From Myxococcus hansupus (GTDB lineage: Bacteria > Myxococcota > Myxococcia > Myxococcales > Myxococcaceae), in NCBI RefSeq assembly GCF_000280925.3, contig NZ_CP012109.1, positions 310,001 through 374,000 of the forward strand: a stretch of 64,000 nt of DNA. Reading direction: 5' to 3'. Made by a program: the position numbers and the translations under genes. The number at the start of each line of letters is the position of its first letter. The stretch's first letter is position 1. Below are positions 44,878 through 53,657 of the stretch, piece by piece. The notes beneath the pieces are model-generated. The model was not told the DNA's origin and made no database searches. It worked only from the letters and a program-made list of their open reading frames with translations.

Positions 44878-47010
44878 ATGCGGTGGACCTTCCTCGCCGG
44901 GCCTGTCGTGTGCCTGGCGCTCAGCCTCCCACGTCCCGCAGGGGCGCAGCCTTCCGAGGCCGAGGCCACGCCTCCGTCGGTGGACGCCGCCGAGGAAGCG
45001 CCCAAGCCTCCGACGCAGGCTGGGACGTCGGCGGAGGACTCGCCAGCGCCCGAGGCCACGCCCGCCGTCGATACCTCCAGCGCTGACGCCACACCCGCGC
45101 GCACCACCGTGGTTCGCGGCCGGACACCCCCTCCGCCCGAGTCGCCCGAGCGCAGGGACCCCACGGGCGCCATCACCGTCATCGACGCGCGCGAGCGGGC
45201 GGGTGAGGCACGCGACACCGCGGAGCTGCTCGTGGGCTCGGTGGGGCTCGCGGTGCAGGACTCCGGCGGGTACGGACAGAGCAAGAGCCTGGTGGTGCGA
45301 GGCGCGTCATCCAACGGCGTGCTCGTGTTCCTGGATGGCATTCCGCTCAACGGCGCGGGCGGCCTGTCGGACCTGTCGCTCATCCCCGCCGCGTTGGTGG
45401 AGCGCTTCGAGGTCCTCCGGGGCGGCGCGGGCGCGCGGTATGGCTCGGGAGGACTTGGCGGCGCGGTGAACATCATCACCCGCGCGCCTGGACCGAACCT
45501 GCGCACCAGCGGCGAAGTCACCTATGGGAGCTGGAACACGGCGCTGGGCCACGTGGCCGCCACGGGGCCGCTGCTCGGTGGACAGGCGCTGGTGCTGGTG
45601 CACGGGGGCCGGTCGGATGGTGACTTCGCCTACGACGTGGATGACCTCCCTGCGGTGGATGGCAATCCTCCAGTCACCGAGCGCCGCGCGCGCAACAACG
45701 CGCAGGGCGGTGGCGCGCTGCTGCGTTACCGGCGACGGCTGGCGGGGGGCTCGCGGTTGGATGCGCTCGCGGAGCTGTCCGTGGAGAACCGCGCCATCCC
45801 GGGCACGGTGCAGAACCCCCAGTCCACCGGAGACCAGGAGCTGGGCCGGTTGGCCTTGGGGCTGCGCTGGTTCGGTGTGCTCGACGGGCTGGGGCAGGGC
45901 AGTGCGCGAGGGTTCTTCCGGCGTGACGCGTTGGAGGTGACGGGCCGCATTCCCGGCGCGGGCGGCGCGCAGCGGCACTCGGTGGGCGGCGTGGAGTTGG
46001 AGGGCCGCCGGCCGCTGGGCGAGCACCAGTCGCTGACCGTGACCGTGGCGACGTCGGGCGAGAGCGTCACGCAGGCGGAGAACGCACAGGCCGCCGCGTG
46101 GTGGCGCGCGAGCGTCATGGCCATGGACGAGCTGAGGCTCTTCGACGGCGTGTTGGACGTGGTGCCCTCGATGCGGCTGGAGCGGGTGGGGCCCTACTGG
46201 CTGTTGTCTCCGAAGCTGGGCGCCTCCGTGGAGTTGGGGCGCGGCTTCGGGCTGCGCGCCAACGCGGGCCAATCCCACCGCGCGCCTTCCTTCCTGGAGC
46301 TGTACATCCGCCAGGGCACGTTGCTGCCCAATCCGGGGCTGAAGCCGGAGCGCGCGCTCTACGCGGACGCGGCGGCGATGTGGCGTTCGGGGCGGGTGAG
46401 CCGCGAGGACGAGACGCCTCGCTGGAGCGTCACCGCCGGTGGCTTCGCGGCGCTGTATGAGAATCTCATCGCCTATGAGCTGTACCCGCCGTTGATGGCG
46501 CGGCCCTACAACTTCGACACGGCCCGGGTGTGGGGGCTGGAGCTGGAGGGGGAGGCGCGGCCCTTCCCGTGGCTTCTGGCCAGCACCGGCTACACGTGGT
46601 TGCGCACGGAGAACCGCTACGGGGATCCGCGCTTCTTCGGCAAGGACCTGCCGAACCGTCCCCGGCACAAGTGGGTGGGGCGCGTGCGCGCGGGGCCCGA
46701 CTGGCTCAACGGCCGCGCGGAGGTGCTCTATCAGTCCGCGCAGCTCATCAATCGCACGGGCTCGTTGGATTTGCCGTCGCGCACGCTGGTGAGCGCGGGC
46801 GCGTCCAGCACCTTCCTCCACAAACCCGAGGTCACCGTGTCCGTCGAGCTGAAGAACCTCCTCGATGTGCGGACCTTCGACTTCACCGGCTTTCCACTGC
46901 CCGGGCGCGCTGTCTACGTGACGCTCGCGATGGCGCTCGAGCCGGGCGCTTCCTCCACCGCCACACCCCCTCATGAGCCCCATGCCTCGCCCGCATCCCC
47001 TGTCCCCTGA
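44878..47010 (+). CDS. btuB: TonB-dependent cobalamin receptor BtuB
   Basis: A 710-residue outer-membrane receptor. After a signal peptide (to about residue 23) comes an unusual Ala/Pro/Glu-rich extension of about 65 residues, then a TonB-box-like TTVVRG. The plug domain follows (DPTGAITVIDARE, LVVRGASSNGVLVFLDGIPL, GLGGAVNIITRAPG) and a 22-strand barrel ending with an aromatic-alternating strand near AVYVTLAMALEP. The riboswitch upstream identifies corrinoid as the ligand. The stop overlaps the next lipoprotein gene by 38 bp. GGAGGGAG and GGCGGAG precede the ATG at 44878. Confidence 0.9.
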   Translation: MRWTFLAGPVVCLALSLPRPAGAQPSEAEATPPSVDAAEEAPKPPTQAGTSAEDSPAPEATPAVDTSSADATPARTTVVRGRTPPPPESPERRDPTGAITVIDARERAGEARDTAELLVGSVGLAVQDSGGYGQSKSLVVRGASSNGVLVFLDGIPLNGAGGLSDLSLIPAALVERFEVLRGGAGARYGSGGLGGAVNIITRAPGPNLRTSGEVTYGSWNTALGHVAATGPLLGGQALVLVHGGRSDGDFAYDVDDLPAVDGNPPVTERRARNNAQGGGALLRYRRRLAGGSRLDALAELSVENRAIPGTVQNPQSTGDQELGRLALGLRWFGVLDGLGQGSARGFFRRDALEVTGRIPGAGGAQRHSVGGVELEGRRPLGEHQSLTVTVATSGESVTQAENAQAAAWWRASVMAMDELRLFDGVLDVVPSMRLERVGPYWLLSPKLGASVELGRGFGLRANAGQSHRAPSFLELYIRQGTLLPNPGLKPERALYADAAAMWRSGRVSREDETPRWSVTAGGFAALYENLIAYELYPPLMARPYNFDTARVWGLELEGEARPFPWLLASTGYTWLRTENRYGDPRFFGKDLPNRPRHKWVGRVRAGPDWLNGRAEVLYQSAQLINRTGSLDLPSRTLVSAGASSTFLHKPEVTVSVELKNLLDVRTFDFTGFPLPGRAVYVTLAMALEPGASSTATPPHEPHASPASPVP

Positions 47011-48598
47011 GTCGTTCCTTCCCACGCTGTTGCTGGCGGCCACCGCGGCGCTGTTCTTCACCGGATGCCCGGAGGAAGGCGCGGTGTGCACCTCGGGCCT
47101 CTCCGTCTGCGGTGAGGCTTGCGTGGACCTGCGCGGCGACGCCGCGAACTGTGGCGCCTGTGGCACGACCTGTGGCGACGGGCAGACGTGTGAGGCCGGT
47201 GCCTGCGGGTGTCGTCCCGGGACGGAGTCGTGCGGTGGCGCCTGTGTGGCCACGGCGAACGACGTCGCGAACTGTGGTGCGTGTGGCAACGCCTGTGACG
47301 CCGGGCTCGTGTGTGAATCGGGCGTGTGCCGCGAAGGGTGCTCCGAGGGGAGCCTGCGCTGCGGCGACTCCTGCGTGGACGTCCGCTCGGACGTGCTCAA
47401 CTGCGGCGCCTGCGGCACCGTGTGCCCGGACGTGCAGTCGTGCCACGAGGGCCGCTGTGGCTACGACGTGGTGGCGGCCTGCTACACGAACGGGCAGCTC
47501 GTGGGCATCCAGGCGGGGACGGACCGGCTCGGGCCTCGCCGTCAGTTCGGCTCGGGCGTGCAGACGCTCGCTTCGTGGGACGGTTACGTGCTCGCGGCGG
47601 ATGCGACCGCGTCCAAGCTGCTCCAGGCGTCCGCCGGCGCGCTGGGCACGGTGGTGGAAGAGGGCTCCCTGGGCGGCGTGGCGGGCTCGCCCAACGACAT
47701 CCTGGTGGATCCGCCCTATGTCTACGTCGTGGACTCGGTGAACAACACCTTGCAGGTGCTCAAGCGGGAAGGCCCCACGCAGGGCGCGGGCCTGGGGCTG
47801 CGCACCGTGACGCAGGTGAACCTGGGGGCGAACACCAGTCCGCAGGCGCTCGCGAAGTGGGGCACCACGCTGTATGTCCCCTTGTTCGGCACGGGCGGGT
47901 CCATGTTCCAGTTCGGCAATGCCGTGGCCCGCGTGGACATCTCCAACCCCGAACAGCCGCGCAAGGTGGACACGATTTCCCTCACCGGCCTGGACCTGAA
48001 GCCCTTCGACGGGGGCACGGTGTTGCCGTTGCCGTACTCCGTCGCGGCGACCTCCACGGGCGTCTACGTGGCCCTCACCAACCTGAACCCCTACAACGGC
48101 TACCGGCCCAACGGCCCGGGCATGCTCGCGAAAATCAACCCGGCGGATGGGAGCGTGAGCGCCATCGACCTGGGGGCGACGGACTGCCTCAACGCGGGCT
48201 ACGTGGAGGCGGTGGGTGACCAGCTCGTGGTGGCGTGTCTCGGGGAGTCCGAATACGACGAGGCCAACGGCCACAGCGCCAGCTCGGTGCGCGCCACGGG
48301 GCTGGTGCTGGTGAAGGATGACGCGCCCGTGGCCGCGTATGCGCTCCGGGTGGGCTGCGAGCCCGGGACGCCGGGGTGCCACATCTCCGTGGCCAGCCGC
48401 TTCGCCGTGTCGGAAGGCGCGGTGTATCTGGCGGACACGAACGCGGGCCGCGTCTTCGTGGTGGCGGTCGAGGACGGGCGGTTGGTGGAGCGGCGCGGCT
48501 TCTCCTCACCGCAGGCCGTGGGCCCCGCGCTGGAGGCGTGCCCGGTGGACCCCCGCCGGCCCGTGTCCAACGCCATTGACGTGACCGCCCTGAACTGA
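46973..48598 (+). CDS. Cys-rich beta-propeller surface lipoprotein, BtuG-like position
   Basis: A 541-residue lipoprotein. The signal ends at lipobox FFTGC. Residues about 35-165 hold three Cys-rich repeats of the form CGxxCVDxxxDxxNCGACGxxC. The remaining 375 residues repeat YncE-like blades (SPNDILVDPPYVYVVDSVNN, PQALAKWGTTLYVPLFG, SRFAVSEGAVYLADTNAG), consistent with a beta-propeller. It overlaps btuB by 38 bp and precedes btuF. In Bacteroides a surface propeller lipoprotein, BtuG, binds B12 and hands it to BtuB; the arrangement here is analogous. Homology to BtuG is not shown. Confidence 0.75.
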   Translation: MSPMPRPHPLSPESFLPTLLLAATAALFFTGCPEEGAVCTSGLSVCGEACVDLRGDAANCGACGTTCGDGQTCEAGACGCRPGTESCGGACVATANDVANCGACGNACDAGLVCESGVCREGCSEGSLRCGDSCVDVRSDVLNCGACGTVCPDVQSCHEGRCGYDVVAACYTNGQLVGIQAGTDRLGPRRQFGSGVQTLASWDGYVLAADATASKLLQASAGALGTVVEEGSLGGVAGSPNDILVDPPYVYVVDSVNNTLQVLKREGPTQGAGLGLRTVTQVNLGANTSPQALAKWGTTLYVPLFGTGGSMFQFGNAVARVDISNPEQPRKVDTISLTGLDLKPFDGGTVLPLPYSVAATSTGVYVALTNLNPYNGYRPNGPGMLAKINPADGSVSAIDLGATDCLNAGYVEAVGDQLVVACLGESEYDEANGHSASSVRATGLVLVKDDAPVAAYALRVGCEPGTPGCHISVASRFAVSEGAVYLADTNAGRVFVVAVEDGRLVERRGFSSPQAVGPALEACPVDPRRPVSNAIDVTALN

Positions 48599-48600
48599 GG

Positions 48601-49518
48601 ATGAGCGCACCCATGCCGATGACCACCATGACTTCCCGCTCGCGCTCCGGCGTCCCCGTGCTGCTCGTCGCGGTGCTGTGTTTGTTCGCTGGACCCGTGG
48701 AGGCGGCGGAGCAGGCCACCAGTTCGAGCCTTCGGACGTTGGGGCCGCCCGCGCCGGCCAAGGTCCGGCGGGTGGTGACGCTGGCGCCTTCGTTGTCGGA
48801 GATGGTGCTGGCGCTGGGCGCCGGGGGCACGCTGGTGGGCGTGTCCCGCTTCGACGAGGCGAAGGCGGTGGCGAAGCTGCCGCGCGTGGGCGGTTTCACG
48901 GACCCCTCGGTCGAGGCGGTGGTGGCGCTCAAGCCGGACCTGCTCCTGGTGCAGCCCGGACCGGGCAATCAGCGACCGGTGGAGAAGATGGCGGAGCTGG
49001 GCGTGCCCGTGCTGCTCCTTCCGTTGCACTCCGTGCAGGACGTCCTCGCGGCCCTCCGCGCGGTGGGGCAGGCGCTCGGCAAGCAGACGGAAGCCGACGC
49101 CATCGTGTCTGGCATCGAGGCGACGCGCGCGCGCATCCGTGAGGCGGCGAAGAAGCTGCCCGCGCCGCGCGTGTTGTTCGTCTATGGCTTCGAGCCGCTC
49201 GTGGTGGCGGGGCCCGGCTCCTTCGCGGACGAGCTGCTGCGGGACGCGGGCGGCATCAACGTGGCCGCGGACGCGGGCTCCGCGTATCCGGTGTACTCGG
49301 TGGAGCGCGTGGTGCGTGCCCGGGCCACCGTCGTGGTGGACGCGGCGGACGTGGACGTGGGCAAGGACAAGCTGCGGGCACTGCCTGGGGTGTCCGGCGC
49401 GCGCTGGGTGGACCTGCCATCGCTGGCGCTGCTGCAACCAGGGCCGTCGCTGGGCCAGGGGTTGGAGGAGCTCTTCCGGCTGCTGCACCCGGAGGGAGCG
49501 GGGAAGGGCGCGCCGTGA
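48601..49518 (+). CDS. btuF: Cobalamin ABC transporter substrate-binding protein BtuF
   Basis: A 305-residue periplasmic binding protein of the helical-backbone FecB/BtuF class. A signal peptide (to about residue 36) is followed by the two-lobe fold with VVTLAPSLSEMVLALGAG, VGVSRFDEAKAVAKLPRVGG and LKPDLLLVQPG near the first lobe. The start is 2 bp after the propeller lipoprotein stop and its stop overlaps the btuC GTG. It is in the first riboswitch operon. Ligand assignment rests on the riboswitch and neighbours. Confidence 0.9.
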   Translation: MSAPMPMTTMTSRSRSGVPVLLVAVLCLFAGPVEAAEQATSSSLRTLGPPAPAKVRRVVTLAPSLSEMVLALGAGGTLVGVSRFDEAKAVAKLPRVGGFTDPSVEAVVALKPDLLLVQPGPGNQRPVEKMAELGVPVLLLPLHSVQDVLAALRAVGQALGKQTEADAIVSGIEATRARIREAAKKLPAPRVLFVYGFEPLVVAGPGSFADELLRDAGGINVAADAGSAYPVYSVERVVRARATVVVDAADVDVGKDKLRALPGVSGARWVDLPSLALLQPGPSLGQGLEELFRLLHPEGAGKGAP

Positions 49519-50600
49519 GCGAGCCCGCTGCATCGCGACGGACACACGGCGGCGCGGGAGGGTTTCGGGCCTCGCGGGCGGCGATGTTGTTCGGAGGGTT
49601 CTTCGTGCTGGCGGTGGGCTGTCTGGCCGTGGCGATGCGCTTCGGCGAGCAGTCCATCTCCCTGGCCGCCGCGTTGACGGAGCCGGACTCCACCGACGCC
49701 GTCATCTTCTGGTCGCTGCGGCTTCCGCGAGCGCTCCTGGGCGCCATCGTGGGCGCGGGGCTGGCGGCGTCGGGCGCGACGCTTCAGGGGCTCTTGCGCA
49801 ATCCGCTCGCGGATCCGTTCGTGCTCGGTGTGTCCGGCGGCGCCGCGCTGGGCGCGACGTTGGCGCTGGCGGTGGGGCTCGCCACCGTGGGCGAGGTGGC
49901 GCCCGGCTTGGGAGGCGCCATGGCCCGGCTCTCAGCGCCCGCGCTGTGCTCCTTCCTGGGCGCGGGGGCGGCCATCCTCTTCGTCCTGTCCGCCAGCCGG
50001 GGGCCCGCGTCGCGCGCGCCCTACGCGGCGCTGCTCACGGGCGTGGTGTTCAACGCGTTCGCATCCGCGGCCATCACCTTGGTGAAGACGCTGTCCGACC
50101 CCGACCGGCTGGGAGAAATCCTGTACTGGCTCGCGGGCGCGCTGGGCTACGAGCGCGGCGCCACGCTGGTGCTCTCCGCGCTGCTCCAGGCCGTCGCGAT
50201 TGGCGTCATGTGGGCCCTCTCCGCACGGTTGAACCTGTTGTCGTTGGGCGACGATGACGCGGCGTCCCTGGGCGTGCCGGTGGCGGCGACCCGCCGGTGG
50301 TTGCTCCTGGCCTCCAGCGCGAGCGTCGCGGGCGCGGTGGCGCTGACGGGCTTGATTGGCTTTGTGGGCCTCATCGTGCCGCACCTCCTGCGGCTGGCGT
50401 TTGGCCCGGACCAGCGCCTGCTGGTGCCGTTGTCCGCGCTGGGGGGCGCGGCTTTCCTCGTGCTGTCGGACTTGCTGGCGCGGCTGGCTTTCCCCCTCTT
50501 TGGCGCCGAGCCTCCCGTGGGCGTCGTCACCGCGCTGCTCGGGGGACCGTTGTTCCTCGCGCTGCTGCGGCGGCGTGTGCGCCTGGGTACCAGTCATTGA
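49515..50600 (+). CDS. btuC: Cobalamin ABC transporter permease BtuC
   Basis: A 361-residue FecCD-family permease. About ten membrane helices are visible. Family motifs include RLPRALLGAIVGAGLAASGA followed by TLQGLLRNPLADPFVLGVSG, and GLIGFVGLIVPHLLRLAFGPDQR in two stretches. The GTG start overlaps the btuF stop (GTGA). It pairs with BtuF and with the ATPase encoded at 59685. Its stop codon lies inside the -35 hexamer of the next promoter. Confidence 0.93.
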   Translation: MSEPAASRRTHGGAGGFRASRAAMLFGGFFVLAVGCLAVAMRFGEQSISLAAALTEPDSTDAVIFWSLRLPRALLGAIVGAGLAASGATLQGLLRNPLADPFVLGVSGGAALGATLALAVGLATVGEVAPGLGGAMARLSAPALCSFLGAGAAILFVLSASRGPASRAPYAALLTGVVFNAFASAAITLVKTLSDPDRLGEILYWLAGALGYERGATLVLSALLQAVAIGVMWALSARLNLLSLGDDDAASLGVPVAATRRWLLLASSASVAGAVALTGLIGFVGLIVPHLLRLAFGPDQRLLVPLSALGGAAFLVLSDLLARLAFPLFGAEPPVGVVTALLGGPLFLALLRRRVRLGTSH

Positions 50601-50625
50601 CAATGGCTTGCACCCGCCATATCCC
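50597..50625 (+). promoter_or_regulatory. Promoter for the second cobalamin riboswitch
   Basis: TTGACA (50597-50602), a 17-bp spacer and TATCCC (50620-50625). The -35 is a perfect consensus and contains the btuC stop codon. Transcription would start near 50632, at the 5' edge of the riboswitch. Confidence 0.6.
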
Positions 50626-50630
50626 CGCCG

Positions 50631-50815
50631 GCGTCCTCGGTGTCGCCGTGATTCCACGGCGACTCAAGGGAACCCGGTGTGAATCCGGGACTGCCCCGCA
50701 GCGGTGAGCAGGAACGAAAGCCGTCACGAAAAGCACTGGCCCTGGGTGGGCTGGGAAGCGACGGCGAGTAGGTGGGTGCCCTGGGCACCCGCGCCTGCGA
50801 GTCCGAAAACCTGCC
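50631..50815 (+). ncRNA. Second cobalamin riboswitch
   Basis: Core blocks AAGGGAACCCGGTGTGAATCC and GGGACTGCCCCGCAGCGGTG (about 50667-50706), then a CACTGG/GGGAAG junction, and the B12 box AGTCCGAAAACCTGCC at 50800-50815. Two small GC hairpins follow (50822-50838 and 50850-50865) before the start codon at 50978; no T-run is present, so control may be translational. It fills the 377-base gap 50601-50977 with its promoter and leader. It should repress the three downstream genes when cobalamin is ample. Confidence 0.95.
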
Positions 50816-50977
50816 GAAGACCCGTGCCTTGCGCACGGACATCACCGAGGCCTCCGAGGGGAGGCGGCGGGGGCGGTGTCATCCGGCGTGCGTGTGGTGC
50901 GCCCGGGCTCTGCCTTCGGCCGTGTCCTCCTGGAAGCCCATCTGCCCGTGGGGGCGGAAGAGGGAGTGAGGACACCG

Positions 50978-52360
50978 ATGAAGTACGCCGATGTGAAGCG
51001 TGTGGGCGCCCGCTCGAAGTCCCTGATGTTCGCCACGGCCAGCCTCGTGCTGGCGGTCGCCACCACGGGCTGCGGCTCCGAGTGCGTGGACGCCTTCGAC
51101 TGCCGCAGTGAGAACGGCGCCGCGCCTGAGGGCCAGCAGTGGTCGTGCGTCGCGGAGAAGTGTGAGACGCGGCCCATCCAGCAGGTCCCGGAGGAGGACG
51201 CGGGCACGGAGCCCGAGCCGGATTCCGGCACGGAGCCGGAGCCCGACGCGGGCACGGAGCCGGATGCGGGTACCGAGCCGGACGCGGGCACGGAGCCGGA
51301 CGCGGGCACCGAGCCTGAGCCTGACGCGGGCACGGGGCTCCCGTGCGAGGTGGCGACCCACGACCCCGTGCTCGGTACGCTTCAGCTCGGGGCGAGCTTC
51401 GTGGCGGCTGGCTCCGCGGCGCTTCCGGAAGACGTGCTCGCGCTCGCGACGTCGCCGGGTCCCGTCTACACGGTCTACGCGGTGCGTGGCAGCAGCATGG
51501 GTGTCGACCTCGGCATGTTCTCGCTGGGCATCTGGCCCGAGTTGCAGACGGACGGCACGAAGCTCTTCGACGTCGTCTCCCCCGCGGACCGCGCAGGCAC
51601 GGCGACGGTGTTCTCGAACGGCTACCTGGTGAATGACGGCCAGCGCCTCTTCGCGGGCTACACCACGTCCGCGACGGGCGCGCCGGGTTCGGTGGCGATG
51701 TACGACCTCGCCACTCCCGCATCGTCTTCCTACCTCTCGTCGCAGGCCAACTACAGCGCGGCGTCCTTCGTCTCGGGCGCGACCCGCATGGTGCTCGTCA
51801 ACGGCTTCTCGCTGGAGTCCACGACGGACGGCATGGGCATCTATGGCCTGGTGACTTCCGAGGAGCCTTTCCAGACGGCGCGGTTGGCGCAGTTCCCGGC
51901 GGGCGAGGCGGGGGCCAGCGGCTTCACCGCGGTGGCCGACAACGGCATCGCCTTCCTGGGCTACTCCAGCAGCGTGGACTACTCCAACAAGGGCCGCGTG
52001 GTGGCGCCCGTGGTGCTGACGGCGGCGCTGAGCAGCGGCACGCCCGTCGACCTGGGGACGCAGCCGGAGGTTGTCGTGGGCAGTGACTTCAACGCGACCT
52101 CTGGCTTCGGCAACGGTGTCGTCGTCAAGCGCGGTGGTTACGACGAGAACTGGGCCTTCGTCTCGACCGACGTGTCGCGCTACGCCCTGTCCCTGGGCGG
52201 CGAGCCGTCCGAGGTCGCCATTGGCGAGCGGACGCCGGTGCTGACGTTCGCGGACCAGTGCACCTCCGTGAAGCAGTTGTCCAACATGGGCCCTGACCTG
52301 CTGGTGGCCATCGAGGACAAGAACGGCCAGCGGCTGGTGCGCATCCAGGAGGCGCAGTGA
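50978..52360 (+). CDS. Lipoprotein in the second cobalamin-regulated operon
   Basis: A 460-residue lipoprotein. The signal ends at the lipobox-like VATTGC. A Cys-containing knob (about residues 30-62) precedes a linker of repeated Asp-Ala-Gly-Thr-Glu-Pro units. The remaining 330 residues are beta-rich with repeated short blocks (GSVAMYDLATP, MGIYGLVTSEEPF, GSDFNATSGFGNG) that suggest another propeller-like surface domain. GAGGA is 5 nt upstream of the ATG at 50978, the first good start after the riboswitch. The next gene's GTG overlaps its stop. A corrinoid-binding role is inferred from regulation only. Confidence 0.8.
   Translation: MKYADVKRVGARSKSLMFATASLVLAVATTGCGSECVDAFDCRSENGAAPEGQQWSCVAEKCETRPIQQVPEEDAGTEPEPDSGTEPEPDAGTEPDAGTEPDAGTEPDAGTEPEPDAGTGLPCEVATHDPVLGTLQLGASFVAAGSAALPEDVLALATSPGPVYTVYAVRGSSMGVDLGMFSLGIWPELQTDGTKLFDVVSPADRAGTATVFSNGYLVNDGQRLFAGYTTSATGAPGSVAMYDLATPASSSYLSSQANYSAASFVSGATRMVLVNGFSLESTTDGMGIYGLVTSEEPFQTARLAQFPAGEAGASGFTAVADNGIAFLGYSSSVDYSNKGRVVAPVVLTAALSSGTPVDLGTQPEVVVGSDFNATSGFGNGVVVKRGGYDENWAFVSTDVSRYALSLGGEPSEVAIGERTPVLTFADQCTSVKQLSNMGPDLLVAIEDKNGQRLVRIQEAQ
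51196..51332 (+). repeat. 18/24-bp tandem repeats encoding DAGTEP/DAGTEPEP linker
   Basis: About seven in-frame copies of an 18-bp unit (gacgcgggcacggagccg) or a 24-bp variant encode an acidic Asp-Ala-Gly-Thr-Glu-Pro linker after the lipoprotein N-terminus. Copies vary at third positions, so it is not a very recent expansion throughout. Confidence 0.8.
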
Positions 52361-53121
52361 GCCGTCGTCTCGGCCAGCGCTTCCCTTGGGGCACGGCGCT
52401 CGCCGTGCTCCTAGGCACCGCTGCCTGCGGTGACGGGGCCTCCATCGTCGACGAGGACGCGGGCACGGACCCGGTGCAAGACGACGCCGGTCAGCCGGAT
52501 GGCTCCACGACGTTGGAGCCCGACGCCGGACTGAAGCCCGCGGACCCGTACGCCGACGAGGTCGTCTCCTTCACCCCCGGCCCCAGCGCGGGTTTCGGGC
52601 AGGACCGCTTCCCGGACGTCGTGCTCGGACCTCCCTCGGGATTGGGAGCGGACACCGGCTCGCTGGATGTGCTCTCACTGGGCCGTGGCGGCAGCATCGT
52701 CCTGCGCTTCACCGACATCGCCGTGGTGGATGGGCCGGGCGTGGACCTGCTCGTGTTCGAGAACCCCTTCCACATCGCGGGCGGACCGAACGTGTATTCG
52801 GAGAGGGGCATCGTCTCCGTGAGCGACGACGGCGTCACCTGGTTCGCGTTCCCGTGCGCAACCACTGACGCGGCGGGCGGCTATCCGGGGTGCGCGGGCG
52901 TCGCCCCCGTCTTCGCCAATCCGGCCAACGGCATCAGCGCCACGGATCCGGCGGTGGCGGGCGGTGACGGCTTCGACCTGGCGACGGTGGGCCTGAGCCG
53001 CGCGCGGTACGTGCGCATCGTCGACGCGGGGAACAACCGCTACGGCGGTACGTCCGGGGGCTTCGACCTGGACGCCGTCGCGGTGGTGAACGGCGTGTCC
53101 CTGGGAAGCGCCACCCCGTGA
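52357..53121 (+). CDS. Cobalamin-regulated surface lipoprotein of unknown family
   Basis: A 254-residue lipoprotein. The GTG start overlaps the previous stop. The lipobox Cys is in GTAACGDG, followed by an acidic Asp/Gly/Pro linker. The domain reads DVLSLGRGGSIVLRFTDIAV, DLLVFENPFHIAGGPNVYSE and RYVRIVDAGNNRYGG, suggesting a jelly-roll-like beta fold. It recalls the cell-surface proteins encoded beside Bacteroides B12 receptors, but this is from memory and unproven. It is in the middle of the second riboswitch operon. Confidence 0.75.
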   Translation: MSRRLGQRFPWGTALAVLLGTAACGDGASIVDEDAGTDPVQDDAGQPDGSTTLEPDAGLKPADPYADEVVSFTPGPSAGFGQDRFPDVVLGPPSGLGADTGSLDVLSLGRGGSIVLRFTDIAVVDGPGVDLLVFENPFHIAGGPNVYSERGIVSVSDDGVTWFAFPCATTDAAGGYPGCAGVAPVFANPANGISATDPAVAGGDGFDLATVGLSRARYVRIVDAGNNRYGGTSGGFDLDAVAVVNGVSLGSATP

Positions 53122-53657
53122 AAGGGCTCCCGCCACGGCCATGTCCCCTGTCGCTGAAGGGGGAGGTGGACCGCCGCGCCGCGCTCCGAACGCTGCTCGA
53201 GGGCACCTGTGCCTTGGCGGTGCTCGGGACGGGGTGCGGCGACGGGTGGCGGGAAGCCATCGTGCTCGACCCTCCCGACGCGGGAGGGCCGGGCGCGTCG
53301 TGTGATGACGCCCCGGTCCCTGGTGGGCCCGAGGACGGCTGGGTGGAAGTTCCCCTGGCGGACCATCCGGCGCTCCAGGTCCCTGGAGGCGCCGCGGCGG
53401 TGCGCATCCCCCAGGCGCTGCTGGACGTGGTCATCGTCCACACGTCACAGGGCTGTTACGCCGCGCTGTGGCGCATCTGCACGCACGGTGACTGCGCCGT
53501 GGATTGGGTGCCCGAGGACAGGGTGATGGAGTGCCCCTGCCATGGCTCCCGCTTCAGCCAGGACGGGCAGGTGCTGAATGGCCCCGCGACGCGTCCGCTC
53601 GCCACCTTCCAGGTGGTGCGGCGGGGAGCGTCCCTGTTCCTCCGCCGCCCGCGCTGA
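53118..53657 (+). CDS. Rieske [2Fe-2S] lipoprotein in a cobalamin-regulated operon
   Basis: A 179-residue protein. The GTG overlaps the previous stop. An RR pair, hydrophobic core and TGC lipobox near residue 40 suggest export, possibly by Tat, and lipid anchoring. The C-terminal Rieske domain has both cluster loops: CTHGDC (Cys-x-His) and CPCHGSRF (Cys-x-x-His), so the 2Cys-2His ligands are complete. The second loop continues into GQVLNGPATRPL, as in QcrA/arsenite-oxidase-type Rieske proteins. No cytochrome b or oxygenase partner is nearby. It ends the second riboswitch operon. Confidence 0.88.
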   Translation: MKGLPPRPCPLSLKGEVDRRAALRTLLEGTCALAVLGTGCGDGWREAIVLDPPDAGGPGASCDDAPVPGGPEDGWVEVPLADHPALQVPGGAAAVRIPQALLDVVIVHTSQGCYAALWRICTHGDCAVDWVPEDRVMECPCHGSRFSQDGQVLNGPATRPLATFQVVRRGASLFLRRPR

